Of a stretch of DNA of 64,000 bases, positions 1 to 7,997 are shown in pieces (position 1 is the first letter of the stretch; each line of letters opens with the position of its first letter). Both the position numbers and the translations under genes were made by a program. A model generated the notes under the pieces. The model was not told the DNA's origin and made no database searches. It saw nothing but the letters and a program-made list of their open reading frames with translations. The DNA comes from Microbacterium sp. No. 7 (GTDB taxonomy: Bacteria > Actinomycetota > Actinomycetes > Actinomycetales > Microbacteriaceae): the NCBI RefSeq assembly GCF_001314225.1, contig NZ_CP012697.1:3658001-3722000 (forward strand), written 5' to 3'.

Positions 1-133
1 CGTCGCCGCCGAGCAGGCGATCGTGAAGACCGGCCGCGCCCTCCTCCTCGACCGCTGGGGTCTCGACGCCGACCACATCGTCGTCAAGGGCTACTGGAAG
101 TCCGGCGAGACCGAGTACCACGCCCCGCACTGA
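1..133 (+). CDS. Siderophore-interacting protein, C-terminal end (partial)
   Basis: The first 133 bases hold the last 43 codons of a gene that starts before the window. The reading ends in GYWKSGETEYHAPH and a TGA stop. The GYW-x-x-G ending preceded by a helix with R/L-rich residues is typical of the C-terminus of SIP-family ferric-siderophore reductases (FAD- and NAD(P)H-binding cytosolic enzymes that release iron from imported siderophores). The same GYWRR signature occurs at about residue 265 of the fusion protein at 35182-37044, which supports the call. The N-terminal FAD domain cannot be seen, so the assignment rests on a short segment. Confidence 0.65.
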   Translation, partial: VAAEQAIVKTGRALLLDRWGLDADHIVVKGYWKSGETEYHAPH

Positions 134-190
134 CCCCCGCCGATCCCCCGGCTGCGGAACCTCCGCGGCGAGACCGCCCGCCACCCACCC

Positions 191-295
191 CGCTGATCGA
201 GTGCTCGCGGCGGAGCCGCGAGTGTATCGAGATCCGTGTAGCGGACCGTGACACGGGTTTCGATACGCCGCCTCCGGCGGCTACTCAACCAGCGG
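191..295. repeat. Two-arm palindromic intergenic repeat, family A, copy 1
   Basis: This 105-bp element starts at CGCTGATCGAGTGCTCGCGG and ends at CTACTCAACCAGCGG. Each arm is itself a hairpin (one with a GCTCGCGGC..GCCGCGAG stem, the other with a GCCGCC..GGCGGC stem) and the two arms also pair with each other around a central GTAGCGGACCG block. It belongs to a family with further copies at 423, 1366, 16571, 16653 and 16799. The 134-571 gap contains two full copies, a short fragment near 390-406 and no gene. Confidence 0.8.
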
Positions 296-422
296 AGTGA
301 CGCCACCTCCGACGGGCGCTCAGCCAGCGGGCGTGGCAGATGCCAGCGAGCGCGGTGCCCCAGGATCACCCCACCCCACCGATCCCCCGCCGATCGAGTG
401 CCCGCAACACAGCCGCCCACCC

Positions 423-527
423 CGCTGATCGAGTGCTCGCGGCGGAGCCGCGAGTGTATCGAGATCCGTGTAGCGGTCCGTTACACCGGTTTCGATACGC
501 CGCCTGCGGCGGCTACTCAACCAGCGG
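423..527. repeat. Two-arm palindromic intergenic repeat, family A, copy 2
   Basis: This copy is almost identical to copy 1 and in the same orientation: the left arm is GCTCGCGGC-type and the right arm GCCGCC-type, with a central TGTAGCGGTCCGTTACA palindrome. It ends about 45 bases before the start of the NAD(P)-binding protein gene, so it may lie in the 5' region of that gene. Confidence 0.8.
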
Positions 528-571
528 GGTTACGCGGCGGGCGGGGCGCGGCGCGGTCGTAGGCTGGGCGC

Positions 572-1306
572 ATGAGGATCGCGATCGCGGGCGGGACGGG
601 ACAGGCGGGTGCCCAGGCGGCCGCGGCGGCGAAGGAGCGCGGACACGACGTCGTCGTGCTGTCGCGGTCGACGGGCGTCGATCTCGTCACGGGCGGGGGC
701 GTCGCGGCGGCGCTCGACGGGGCGGATGCCGTCATCGACGCATCCGGTGTGGGCCCGGACGACGATCCGACGGCCTTCCATCGCGCCGTCATCCAGTCCC
801 TCACGGCGCAGCGGCCGCCGCACATCGTGGTGCTGTCGATCGTGAACTGCGACCGCGCGGCCTATCCGCTGTACGAGGGGAAGGTCGCCCAGGAGCGGGC
901 GGCGCAGGCGAGCGGCGTGCCGTTCACGATCGCCCGCACGACGCAGTTCCACGAGTTCGCCGCGCAGGTGCTGCGCATGGGCACCCGCGGTCCGCTGCAC
1001 TTCAGCCCGCGCATGCGCACGCAGCCCGTCGCGGTGCGCGAGGTGGGCGCGCGGCTCGTCGACCTCGCCGAGGCCGGGCCCGCGGGGCGCGTCGCCGACC
1101 TCGGCGGTCCCCGCGAGGAGTCGCTCGTCGAGATGGTGCGCGGCTACGCGCGGGCGACCGGCGCCGCGCGCCTCGTGCTCCCGATCAACCTGGGCGGGCC
1201 GTTCGGCCGCGCGCAGCGCGACGGCACGCTGCTGCCCGGTCCCGACGCCGTGCACGGCACCGAGACCTTCGCCGACTGGCTCGCGCGCGTCGCCCCCGCT
1301 GGGTGA
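572..1306 (+). CDS. NAD(P)H-binding NmrA/SDR-type protein
   Basis: The 244-residue product opens with MRIAIAGGTGQAG, the GxxGxxG dinucleotide-binding loop of extended or atypical short-chain dehydrogenases. It keeps the NmrA/NAD(P)H-binding pattern of a second strand ending in SR (VVVLSR) that contacts NADP, and a C-terminal helical substrate region. There is no clear YxxxK catalytic pair, which is usual for the NmrA-like group that binds NAD(P) without a known reaction. It is a single gene flanked on both sides by family A repeats. Start chosen at the ATG that places the glycine loop at residue 7. Substrate unknown. Confidence 0.75.
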   Translation: MRIAIAGGTGQAGAQAAAAAKERGHDVVVLSRSTGVDLVTGGGVAAALDGADAVIDASGVGPDDDPTAFHRAVIQSLTAQRPPHIVVLSIVNCDRAAYPLYEGKVAQERAAQASGVPFTIARTTQFHEFAAQVLRMGTRGPLHFSPRMRTQPVAVREVGARLVDLAEAGPAGRVADLGGPREESLVEMVRGYARATGAARLVLPINLGGPFGRAQRDGTLLPGPDAVHGTETFADWLARVAPAG

Positions 1307-1365
1307 CCGGAGGCCGCGGGACTCGGCTGCTGCCGTCTGCCTCGCCGGCCCCTCCTTCTCTCTCC

Positions 1366-1519
1366 CGCTGGCCGAGCAGCGCGGTCTCCCGCTGGTCGAG
1401 TAGCGCGCTCTCCCGCTGGTCGAGTAGCGCGCGTCAGCGCGCGTATCGAGACCGGTGTAGCGGTCCGTTACACGGGTCTCGATACGCTCGCGGCTTCGCC
1501 GCGAGCACTCGACCAGCGG
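1366..1519. repeat. Family A palindromic repeat with triplicated left arm, copy 3
   Basis: The left half carries three successive copies of CGCTGG[TC]CGAG[TC]AGCGCG (starting at about 1366, 1390 and 1414), only the last of which continues into the full element (GTATCGAGACC, central TGTAGCGGTCCGTTACA, then the GCTCGCGGC-type right arm ending CTCGACCAGCGG). The arm is a third variant, with a GCGCGC stem. The element lies between the convergent genes ending at 1306 and 1555 and could terminate both transcripts. Confidence 0.75.
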
Positions 1520-1554
1520 GGTGCGGCGAAGCCGGACCCCGGGCGGCCGCGGGG

Positions 1555-2385
1555 TTACATCTCCTCGTGGGTGTCGGGGTCGCCGTTCCACAGGCGGCCG
1601 CGCTCGAGGGCGGCGAGGGCGGCGACCTCGGCATCCGTCAGAGAGAAGCCGAACACGTCGGCGTTCTCGGCCTGCCTCTCGGCGGAGGCCGACTTCGGGA
1701 TGGGCGTGCTGCCCAGCTGCACGTGCCAGCGCAGCACCGCCTGCGTGGGGCTGACCCCGTGCGCCGCGGCGATCTCGCCGACGACGGGCTCGCTCAGCAG
1801 CTCGCTGCGGCGGGCGAGCGGGCTCCAGCTCTCGGTGCGGATGCCGTGCTCCGCGTGGAAGGCGCGCAGCTCCGCCTGCGGAAAGTAGGGGTGCAGCTCG
1901 ACCTGGTTGACCGCGGGCGCGACGCCGGTCTCGTCGATCAGGCGCGTGAGCATCGCGGGCGTGAAGTTCGAGACGCCGATCGAGCGCACCGCGCCCCGCT
2001 CGCGCAGCGCGATCATCGCGCGCCACGTGTCGAGCCACTTGCCGACCGAGGGGTTCGGCCAGTGGATGAGATACAGGTCGATGCGGTCGAGGCCGAGCCG
2101 CTCCAGCGAGCCCTCGGCGCTCGCGATCGTCTCGTCGTACCCGTGGTCGCGACCGGGCACCTTGGTGGTGACGATGAGCTCGTCGCGGATGCCGCTGCGC
2201 CGCACCGCCTCGCCGACCTCCGCCTCGTTCTCGTAGCTGACCGCGGAGTCGAGCAGCCGGTATCCGACCTCGACCGCGGAGACGATGGCATCCGTCCCCT
2301 CGGGGCCGCGCAGGTTGTAGGTGCCGAGACCGAGCTCGGGGAAGGAGACGCCGTCGTTCAGGGTGACCGTGGGAATCGTGACCAT
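1555..2385 (-). CDS. Aldo/keto reductase
   Basis: The 276-residue protein is the size of a monomeric (alpha/beta)8 aldo/keto reductase. The catalytic tetrad is visible: Asp and Tyr in DSAVSYENE, Lys in VTTKVPG and His in LYLIHWPNP. It ends with the NADPH-pocket pattern IPKSASAERQAEN. It most resembles the 2,5-diketo-gluconate reductase/glyoxal reductase group of AKR5. The enzyme would reduce aldehydes or ketones with NADPH in the cytosol. The substrate cannot be told from sequence. The start ATG at 2385 gives a canonical N-terminus (VTLNDGVSFPELGLGTYNL). Confidence 0.88.
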   Translation of the reverse strand: MVTIPTVTLNDGVSFPELGLGTYNLRGPEGTDAIVSAVEVGYRLLDSAVSYENEAEVGEAVRRSGIRDELIVTTKVPGRDHGYDETIASAEGSLERLGLDRIDLYLIHWPNPSVGKWLDTWRAMIALRERGAVRSIGVSNFTPAMLTRLIDETGVAPAVNQVELHPYFPQAELRAFHAEHGIRTESWSPLARRSELLSEPVVGEIAAAHGVSPTQAVLRWHVQLGSTPIPKSASAERQAENADVFGFSLTDAEVAALAALERGRLWNGDPDTHEEM

Positions 2386-2404
2386 ACGCCCACGCTACGC
2401 CCGA

Positions 2405-3208
2405 TCACCCCAGCAGGGACTCGATCGTGCGGATGACGCCGAGGTCGGCGTTCGACGGCGCGCGATGACGCGCGACGGCCGCGACGTCGGGATGCGCGTT
2501 GGCCATCGCGTACGACCATTCGGCGGCCTGCAGCATCTCGACGTCGTTGAAGAAGTCGCCGAACGCGGCCGTCTGCGCGGGGCTCACGCCGAGCCGTCGC
2601 TGCAGCGCGCGCAGCGCGACGCCCTTGTTGACGCCGCGGTTCATGACGTCGATCCAGTGCTCCCCCGACACGACGACCTGGTGCGTCTCGGCGACGTCGG
2701 CGAGCGCGGGGGCCGTGTTCCGCTCCCCGCCGTCGAAGTCGTAGATCGCGACCTTGAGCACGCGGTCGTCGGGCTCGAGCACGTCGGGCACGACCCGGAG
2801 CGCCCGGTAGTACTTCTCGACCTCGGCGACGAACGCGGCATCCGTGCCCTCGATGTACGCCGACCGCTTGCCGCACACGACGACGCCGGCGCGCAGCGCG
2901 CCGTCGGCGACCAGCGACCGGAGGCGCGCGACGAGGGATGCCACGAAGGCCGGCGCCAGCGCGTCGTGACTGACCTCGTCGGCACCGCGCACGACGTACG
3001 TGCCGTTCTCGGCGATGTAGTCGAGGTCGGCGCCGCCGAACGTGTGCTGCAGCGTCGCGAGCTGCCGTCCGCTCGCGGGGGCGAAGGCGATGCCGCGCTC
3101 CCGCAACCGGTCGAGCAGCGGCCAGAACTCGTCGGGGAGCGCGCCGTCGGGCCGCAGCAGGGTGCCGTCCATGTCGGCGGCGATGAGGCGGATGTCGGGG
3201 ATCGTCAC
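2405..3208 (-). CDS. HAD-superfamily (Cof-type) phosphatase
   Basis: The 267-residue product has HAD motif I as AADMDGTLL near the N-terminus, a C2-type cap in the middle, the motif III lysine in NKGVALRAL and motif IV as AFGDFFNDVEML. These define Cof/YidA-type Mg2+-dependent phosphatases acting on sugar phosphates or nucleotides. The start is a GTG at 3208 with GGA spaced about 5 bases upstream, and puts motif I at residues 10-18; a longer upstream open frame would run antisense into the MFS gene and is not used. It is divergent from the MFS gene, with a 75-base AT-rich shared promoter region. Confidence 0.85.
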   Translation of the reverse strand: MTIPDIRLIAADMDGTLLRPDGALPDEFWPLLDRLRERGIAFAPASGRQLATLQHTFGGADLDYIAENGTYVVRGADEVSHDALAPAFVASLVARLRSLVADGALRAGVVVCGKRSAYIEGTDAAFVAEVEKYYRALRVVPDVLEPDDRVLKVAIYDFDGGERNTAPALADVAETHQVVVSGEHWIDVMNRGVNKGVALRALQRRLGVSPAQTAAFGDFFNDVEMLQAAEWSYAMANAHPDVAAVARHRAPSNADLGVIRTIESLLG

Positions 3209-3256
3209 GCTTCCATCCTTGCAAGGCTTCGGCGGTCGCCGCCCGCGACGACAACA

Positions 3257-3267
3257 TAACTCGGTTA
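3257..3267. promoter_or_regulatory. Candidate operator TAAC-TCG-GTTA between divergent genes
   Basis: A small perfect palindrome, TAACTCGGTTA, sits in the only AT-rich stretch between the HAD phosphatase and the MFS carrier, directly before TAGATATATC, which resembles a -10 region. A start at 3281 or 3284 without any Shine-Dalgarno sequence suggests that the carrier mRNA could be leaderless. No regulator gene is adjacent. Confidence 0.3.
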
Positions 3268-3283
3268 GATATATCATGCGGTG

Positions 3284-4489
3284 ATGCGCGAGTTCACCGG
3301 CCACGTCCCCGGGAGCTCGGAGTACCGCCGCCTGCTGATCGGCCTGTTCTTCGCGGGCGTCGCGACCTTCTCCCAGTTGTACGGCATCCAGGCGGTGCTC
3401 CCGTTCATCGCCGAGACGTTCACGGTGTCGCCCGCGACGGCGTCGCTCACGCTCTCGGTCGCGACCCTCGGCGTCGCCGCGACGGTGATCGCGTGGTCGA
3501 CGGTCGCCGACCGCATCGGCCGCATCCGGGCGATGGCGACGGGCCTCGTCGCCGCGGTCGTCTTCGGCGTGCTCGCGTCGTTCGCGCCGACGTTCGAGCT
3601 GCTGATCGCCGCACGCCTGCTGGAGGGCGTCTCGCTCGGTGCGATCCCCGCGCTCGCGCTCGCCTACATCGCCGAAGAGGTCGACGTGCGCCACACCGCG
3701 GCCGCGGCCGGCAGCTACATCGCGGGCAACTCGATCGGCGGCCTCGTCGGCCGGTTCGTCGAGGGCCCGCTCGGCGACCTGGGGCTGTGGCGCCAGGGCG
3801 TGCTGGCCGTCGCCGTGCTGTGCGCCATCGCGACGGTGCTGTTCCTGCGGCTGTCGCCGCCCGCGCGCGGCTTCGTCGCGGGCCGCACGCGCGAGAGCGG
3901 CGGTCCCTCGCTCGCCGCCCGCATCGCGATGAACCTGCGCGACCGCGGCCAGCTCTCGCTCTACGCGCAGGGCGCCCTGCTCATGGGATCGCTGGTCGGC
4001 GTGTACAACTACCTCGGGTTCCGGCTCACCGCGCCGCCCTTCTCGCTGCCGCTGTGGGTCGCCTCGTTCGTCTTCGTCGCCTACCTCGCCGGCACCCTGT
4101 CATCGCCGTGGGCGGGCCGGATCACGGCGCGGCTGGGACGATCGCGCGTGCTGCTCGGCGCGCTCGCGTTCATGGTGGTCGGTCTCTCGATCACCCTCGT
4201 CGACGCGCTGTGGGCGATCATCGTGGGCCTGCCGATCTTCACGGCGGGCTACTTCGCGGCGCACACGGTGGTCTCGGGCTGGGTGCCGGCCGTGGCCCGC
4301 CCCGAGGCGCGGGCGCAGGCGGCGGCGCTGTTCTCGCTGTCGTACTACACGGGCGCCGCGGTCTTCGGCTGGGCGCTCGGCTTCGTGTTCTCGGGCGCCG
4401 GCTGGACGGGCCTGGCCGCCGCCGTCGGCACCATGGTGGCGCTCGCCGGCCTGCTCCTGCTGGCCACCCCGCGCCCCACACCCCGCTGA
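3284..4489 (+). CDS. MFS transporter (YnfM-like, 12 TM)
   Basis: About 400 residues form twelve hydrophobic segments in two halves. The motif A region between TM2 and TM3 reads VADRIGRIRAMATG, and the N-terminus (LFFAGVATFSQLYGIQAVLP) resembles the YnfM branch of the drug:H+ antiporter 1 family. The role would be proton-driven efflux of small molecules, substrate unknown. GTG at 3281 and ATG at 3284 are both possible starts; ATG is chosen. No ribosome-binding site is visible. Confidence 0.85.
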   Translation: MREFTGHVPGSSEYRRLLIGLFFAGVATFSQLYGIQAVLPFIAETFTVSPATASLTLSVATLGVAATVIAWSTVADRIGRIRAMATGLVAAVVFGVLASFAPTFELLIAARLLEGVSLGAIPALALAYIAEEVDVRHTAAAAGSYIAGNSIGGLVGRFVEGPLGDLGLWRQGVLAVAVLCAIATVLFLRLSPPARGFVAGRTRESGGPSLAARIAMNLRDRGQLSLYAQGALLMGSLVGVYNYLGFRLTAPPFSLPLWVASFVFVAYLAGTLSSPWAGRITARLGRSRVLLGALAFMVVGLSITLVDALWAIIVGLPIFTAGYFAAHTVVSGWVPAVARPEARAQAAALFSLSYYTGAAVFGWALGFVFSGAGWTGLAAAVGTMVALAGLLLLATPRPTPR

Positions 4490-4580
4490 TCCCCGCTGAC
4501 CCTCGCTGATCCCCGGGCATTACCCGGCGCACCCGGCCGGCGCCGCGAGCCGGCAGATGCCGCGCGGCCACGCCAACGGC

Positions 4581-4668
4581 GTTCACAACTCAGGAAATCC
4601 CGGCGACGCCGCGGCCGACAGGCCCGGAAACACGCGGGGACACCGGCCGTCCTTCCTGAATTGTGAAC
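4581..4668. repeat. Family B inverted repeat, pair 1
   Basis: GTTCACAACTCAGGA (4581-4595) and its inverse TCCTGAATTGTGAAC (4654-4668) flank 58 bases of GC-rich DNA. Two further pairs follow in tandem. The whole 4490-5069 gap, between the convergent MFS and mmsA genes, holds these three cassettes and no gene. Confidence 0.8.
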
Positions 4669-4733
4669 AGGCCGAGCGGCGAACGAGGCCAGGCGCCGAG
4701 GGCCGGCGGACGCGCCCTGGCCGGGCCGACGGC

Positions 4734-4831
4734 GTTCACAACTCAGGAGATCCCGGCGACGCCGCGGCCGACAGGCCCGGAAACACGCGGGGCCACCAGC
4801 GGGGGCCGGCCGTTCTTCCTGAGTTGTGAAC
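4734..4831. repeat. Family B inverted repeat, pair 2
   Basis: GTTCACAACTCAGGA (4734-4748) pairs with TCCTGAGTTGTGAAC (4817-4831). Interior DNA after the left arm repeats that of pair 1 (GGCCGACAGGCCCGGAAACA appears in both), so the pairs arose by duplication. Confidence 0.8.
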
Positions 4832-4937
4832 GGGAGGCGGGGGTTGGGCGCGGGGCTGGGGACGCCGAAGCCCCGGGCTGCCGAAGCCCCGGAGCCCCGG
4901 AGCCCCGGCATCCGGCACCCTCGGCATCCGGCGTGCC

Positions 4938-5012
4938 GTTCACAACTCAGGAGAATCGGGCGCGTTCGCCGCGTGTCCGGCATCTGCCAGCCGTTCTTCC
5001 TGAATTGTGAAC
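4938..5012. repeat. Family B inverted repeat, pair 3
   Basis: GTTCACAACTCAGGA (4938-4952) pairs with TCCTGAATTGTGAAC (4998-5012), spanning 75 bp. It lies 58 bases from the mmsA stop codon and could act as a bidirectional terminator for the convergent genes. Confidence 0.8.
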
Positions 5013-5069
5013 AGGCCGAGCGGCGGACGAGGGCCGACGGCCGCCGGCGCCCCGCCCGCACGGCGCCGG

Positions 5070-6575
5070 TCAGTCGTGCTGGGGGAATCCGAGGTCGACG
5101 CCGCCGTGCGACGGGTCGAGCCAGCGGCTCGTGACCGCCTTCTCCTGCGTGAAGAAGGCGAAGCCGTGCGGGCCGTAGGCCTTGGCGTCGCCGAACAGCG
5201 ACGCCTTCCAGCCGCCGAACGAGTGGTACGCGACGGGCACGGGGATCGGCACGTTGATGCCGACCATGCCGACGTTCACCTCGCGCTGGAAGCGGCGCGC
5301 GGCGCCGCCGTCGTTGGTGAAGATCGCGGTGCCGTTGCCGTACGGCGAGGCGTCGATGAGCGCGAGTCCCTCGTCGTAGCTCGCGACCCGCACGACCGAC
5401 AGCACGGGGCCGAAGATCTCGTCGGTGTAGACGGCCGACCCCGTCGGCACGCGGTCGACGAGGGTGGGGCCCAGCCAGAATCCGCCGGGGTCGCCGTCGA
5501 CGTCGACGTCGCGCCCGTCCACGACGACGACGGCCCCGTCGGCGGTCGCGACGTCGAGGTAGCCGGCGACCCTGTCGCGGTGCTCGCGCGTGATGAGCGG
5601 GCCCATGTCGCACGCACGCGTGCCGTCGCCGACGCGCAGCCCCGCCATGCGCTCGGCGATCTTCGCGACGAGCGCATCGCCGACCGGCTCGACCGCGAGC
5701 AGCGCCGACACGGCCATGCACCGCTCGCCCGCCGAGCCGAACCCGGCGTTGACGGCGGCGTCCGCGGCGAGGTCGAGGTCGGCGTCGGGCAGCACGAGCA
5801 TGTGGTTCTTCGCGCCGCCGAGCGCCTGCACGCGCTTGCCCGCCGCGCTGCCGCGCTCGTAGATGTAGCGGGCGATGGGGGTCGAGCCGACGAACGACAG
5901 CGAGCGGATGCCGGGGTGCGCGATGATCGCGTCGACGGCCTCCTTGTCGCCGTGCACGACCGAGAGCACGCCGTCGGGCAGGCCCGCCTCGGCGAACAGG
6001 CGCGCGATCCAGAGCGAGGCCGAGGGGTCCTTCTCGCTCGGCTTGAGCACGACCGCGTTGCCCGCGACGAGCGCGATCGGCAGGAACCACAGCGGCACCA
6101 TCGCGGGGAAGTTGAAGGGGCTGATGACGCCCACGACGCCGACCGGCTGGCGCACCGTGTACACGTCGACGCCGCTCGACACCGACTCCGAGTACTCGCC
6201 CTTGAGCAGGTGTCCGGCGCCGCACGCGAACTCGACGACCTCGAGCCCGCGGGCGATCTCGCCGCGGGCGTCGGAGAGCACCTTGCCGTGCTCGGCGGTG
6301 AGGATCGCGGCGAGCTCGTCGGCGCGCGCGTTGAGCAGCTCGCGGAACGCGAACACGACGCTCTGCCGCCGGGCGATGCTCGCGTCGCGCCACGCGGGCC
6401 ACGCCGCGCTCGTCGCGGCGACGGCGGCGTCGACGTCGCTCGCGCCGGCGAGGCGCACGGCGGCCGTGACGCGGCCGGTCGCGGGATTGCAGACGGGGGC
6501 GGTGCGGGGCGAGGCGCCCGCCCAGGGCGCGCCGCCCACCCAGTGGTCGATCGTGGGGATGTCGGTCTCGGTCAT
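5070..6575 (-). CDS. mmsA: CoA-acylating methylmalonate/malonate-semialdehyde dehydrogenase
   Basis: The 501-residue protein has the ALDH fold with Asn155 in SPFNFPAMVPLW and nucleophile Cys286 in GSAGERCMAVS. The usual general-base Glu is replaced by Asn in ALGGAKNH, which is diagnostic of the CoA-dependent MmsA/IolA family. It converts malonate semialdehyde (from beta-alanine) or methylmalonate semialdehyde to acetyl- or propionyl-CoA with NAD+. As the last gene of the pyrimidine operon, 35 bases after the aminotransferase, its likely substrate is malonate semialdehyde. The start ATG at 6575 follows an AAGGACG ribosome-binding site and gives the normal family length. Confidence 0.93.
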   Translation of the reverse strand: MTETDIPTIDHWVGGAPWAGASPRTAPVCNPATGRVTAAVRLAGASDVDAAVAATSAAWPAWRDASIARRQSVVFAFRELLNARADELAAILTAEHGKVLSDARGEIARGLEVVEFACGAGHLLKGEYSESVSSGVDVYTVRQPVGVVGVISPFNFPAMVPLWFLPIALVAGNAVVLKPSEKDPSASLWIARLFAEAGLPDGVLSVVHGDKEAVDAIIAHPGIRSLSFVGSTPIARYIYERGSAAGKRVQALGGAKNHMLVLPDADLDLAADAAVNAGFGSAGERCMAVSALLAVEPVGDALVAKIAERMAGLRVGDGTRACDMGPLITREHRDRVAGYLDVATADGAVVVVDGRDVDVDGDPGGFWLGPTLVDRVPTGSAVYTDEIFGPVLSVVRVASYDEGLALIDASPYGNGTAIFTNDGGAARRFQREVNVGMVGINVPIPVPVAYHSFGGWKASLFGDAKAYGPHGFAFFTQEKAVTSRWLDPSHGGVDLGFPQHD

Positions 6576-6610
6576 GTCGTCCTTGCTCTCTGTCTCTCGT
6601 CGCCACGGGC

Positions 6611-7930
6611 TCACAGCGCCGTCGCGAGAACCTCGTCGTACAGCGCGATCGCCTCGCGCACCTCGTCGTCGCCGACCGTGCACGGCGGCACGACGTGGAT
6701 GCGGTTGTCGGCGAAGAACCCGATGAGCCCGCGCTCGAAGAGCGCCGCGCGCAGGCGTGCCATCGCCGTGGCGGGCAGCGGCTGCCGCGTCTCGCGGTCG
6801 GTCACGAGCTCGAGCGCCCAGAACACGCCGACCCCGCGCACCTCGCCGATCACGGGATGCCGGCCGGCGAGCTCCGCGAGGGCGGGGCCGAGCACGTCGG
6901 CGCCGATGCGCCGCGCGTTGTCGACGATCCCCTCGTCGCGCATCGCGTCGATCGCGGCGACGGCCGAGGCGGCCGCGAGCGGGTGCCCCGAGTAGGTGAG
7001 CCCGCCGGGGAAGACCCGCTCGTCGAACGCCGCCGCGATCGGGTCGGAGATCACGACGCCGCCGATCGGCACGTAGCCCGAGTTGACGCCCTTCGCGAAC
7101 GTGATGAGGTCGGGCACGACGTCGTGGTCGTCGAAGGCGAACCAGCGCCCGGTGCGGCCGAAGCCCGCCATGACCTCGTCGAGGATGAGCACGATGCCGT
7201 GCTCGTCGGCGAGCGCGCGCACGCCGGCGAGATACCCCGGCGGCGGCACGAGCACGCCGGCGGTGCCCGGCACCGTCTCCAGCAGGATCGCCGCGATGCT
7301 CTCCGGCCCCTCGGCCTGGATGACCCGGCGCAGGTGGTGCAGCGCGCGCTCGCATTCCTGCTCGGGACCGTCGGACCAGAACTCGCTGCGGTAGGCGTAC
7401 GGTCCGAAGAAGTGCACGTGGCCGCGCGCGTACTCGTTGGGCACGCGACGCCAGTCGCCCGTCGCGACGATCGCCGCGCCCGTGTTGCCGTGGTAGGAGC
7501 GGTACCGCGAGAGCACCTTGTCGCGTCCCGTGTACAGGCGGGCGAGGCGGATCGCGTTCTCGTTCGCGTCGGCGCCGCCGTTGGTGAAGAAGACCTTCTC
7601 GAATCCGGCCGGCGCGAGCGCGGCGATGCGCTCGGCGGCCTGCCCGCGCACGAGGTTCGCCGTCGACGGCGCGATCGTCGCGAGCCGGCCGGCCTGCTCG
7701 GCGATCGCCGCGACGACGGCGGGATGCTGGTGGCCGATGTTGACGTTGACGAGCTGGCTGGAGAAGTCGAGCCAGCTGCGCCCGCCGTGGTCCCAGACGC
7801 GGGCGCCGCTGCCGCCCGCGATCACGAACGGCGCGAGGGCGCCCTGCGCCGACCAGGAGTGGAAGACGTGGGCGCGGTCGAGCCGCCGGGCGAGCTCGTC
7901 GAGGTCGGTGGTGTCGGCGGTGGTGCTCAT
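6611..7930 (-). CDS. Class III omega-amino acid aminotransferase (beta-alanine/pyruvate type)
   Basis: The 439-residue PLP enzyme contains NGGADANENAIRLAR, LILDEVMAGFGRTG and the Schiff-base lysine in LITFAKGVNSGYVPIGG, all hallmarks of class III aminotransferases. In this operon it most likely moves the amino group of beta-alanine or beta-aminoisobutyrate to pyruvate or 2-oxoglutarate, giving malonate semialdehyde for MmsA downstream. Two adjacent ATGs exist; the second, at 7930, is 7 bases from AAGGAG and is preferred. Substrate assignment is by context. Confidence 0.88.
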   Translation of the reverse strand: MSTTADTTDLDELARRLDRAHVFHSWSAQGALAPFVIAGGSGARVWDHGGRSWLDFSSQLVNVNIGHQHPAVVAAIAEQAGRLATIAPSTANLVRGQAAERIAALAPAGFEKVFFTNGGADANENAIRLARLYTGRDKVLSRYRSYHGNTGAAIVATGDWRRVPNEYARGHVHFFGPYAYRSEFWSDGPEQECERALHHLRRVIQAEGPESIAAILLETVPGTAGVLVPPPGYLAGVRALADEHGIVLILDEVMAGFGRTGRWFAFDDHDVVPDLITFAKGVNSGYVPIGGVVISDPIAAAFDERVFPGGLTYSGHPLAAASAVAAIDAMRDEGIVDNARRIGADVLGPALAELAGRHPVIGEVRGVGVFWALELVTDRETRQPLPATAMARLRAALFERGLIGFFADNRIHVVPPCTVGDDEVREAIALYDEVLATAL

Positions 7931-7997
7931 CATCGTGCTCCTTCGCGGAAGGGGTGCCGCTCGGGCCGGCGCCGGCCGGCCCGAGCGGCGGTCGGGA

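Noticed and set aside
4581..5012. Insertion sequence bounded by the inverted repeats
   Set aside because: The 75-98 bp intervals contain no transposase and there is no clear target duplication; the arms look like hairpin elements.
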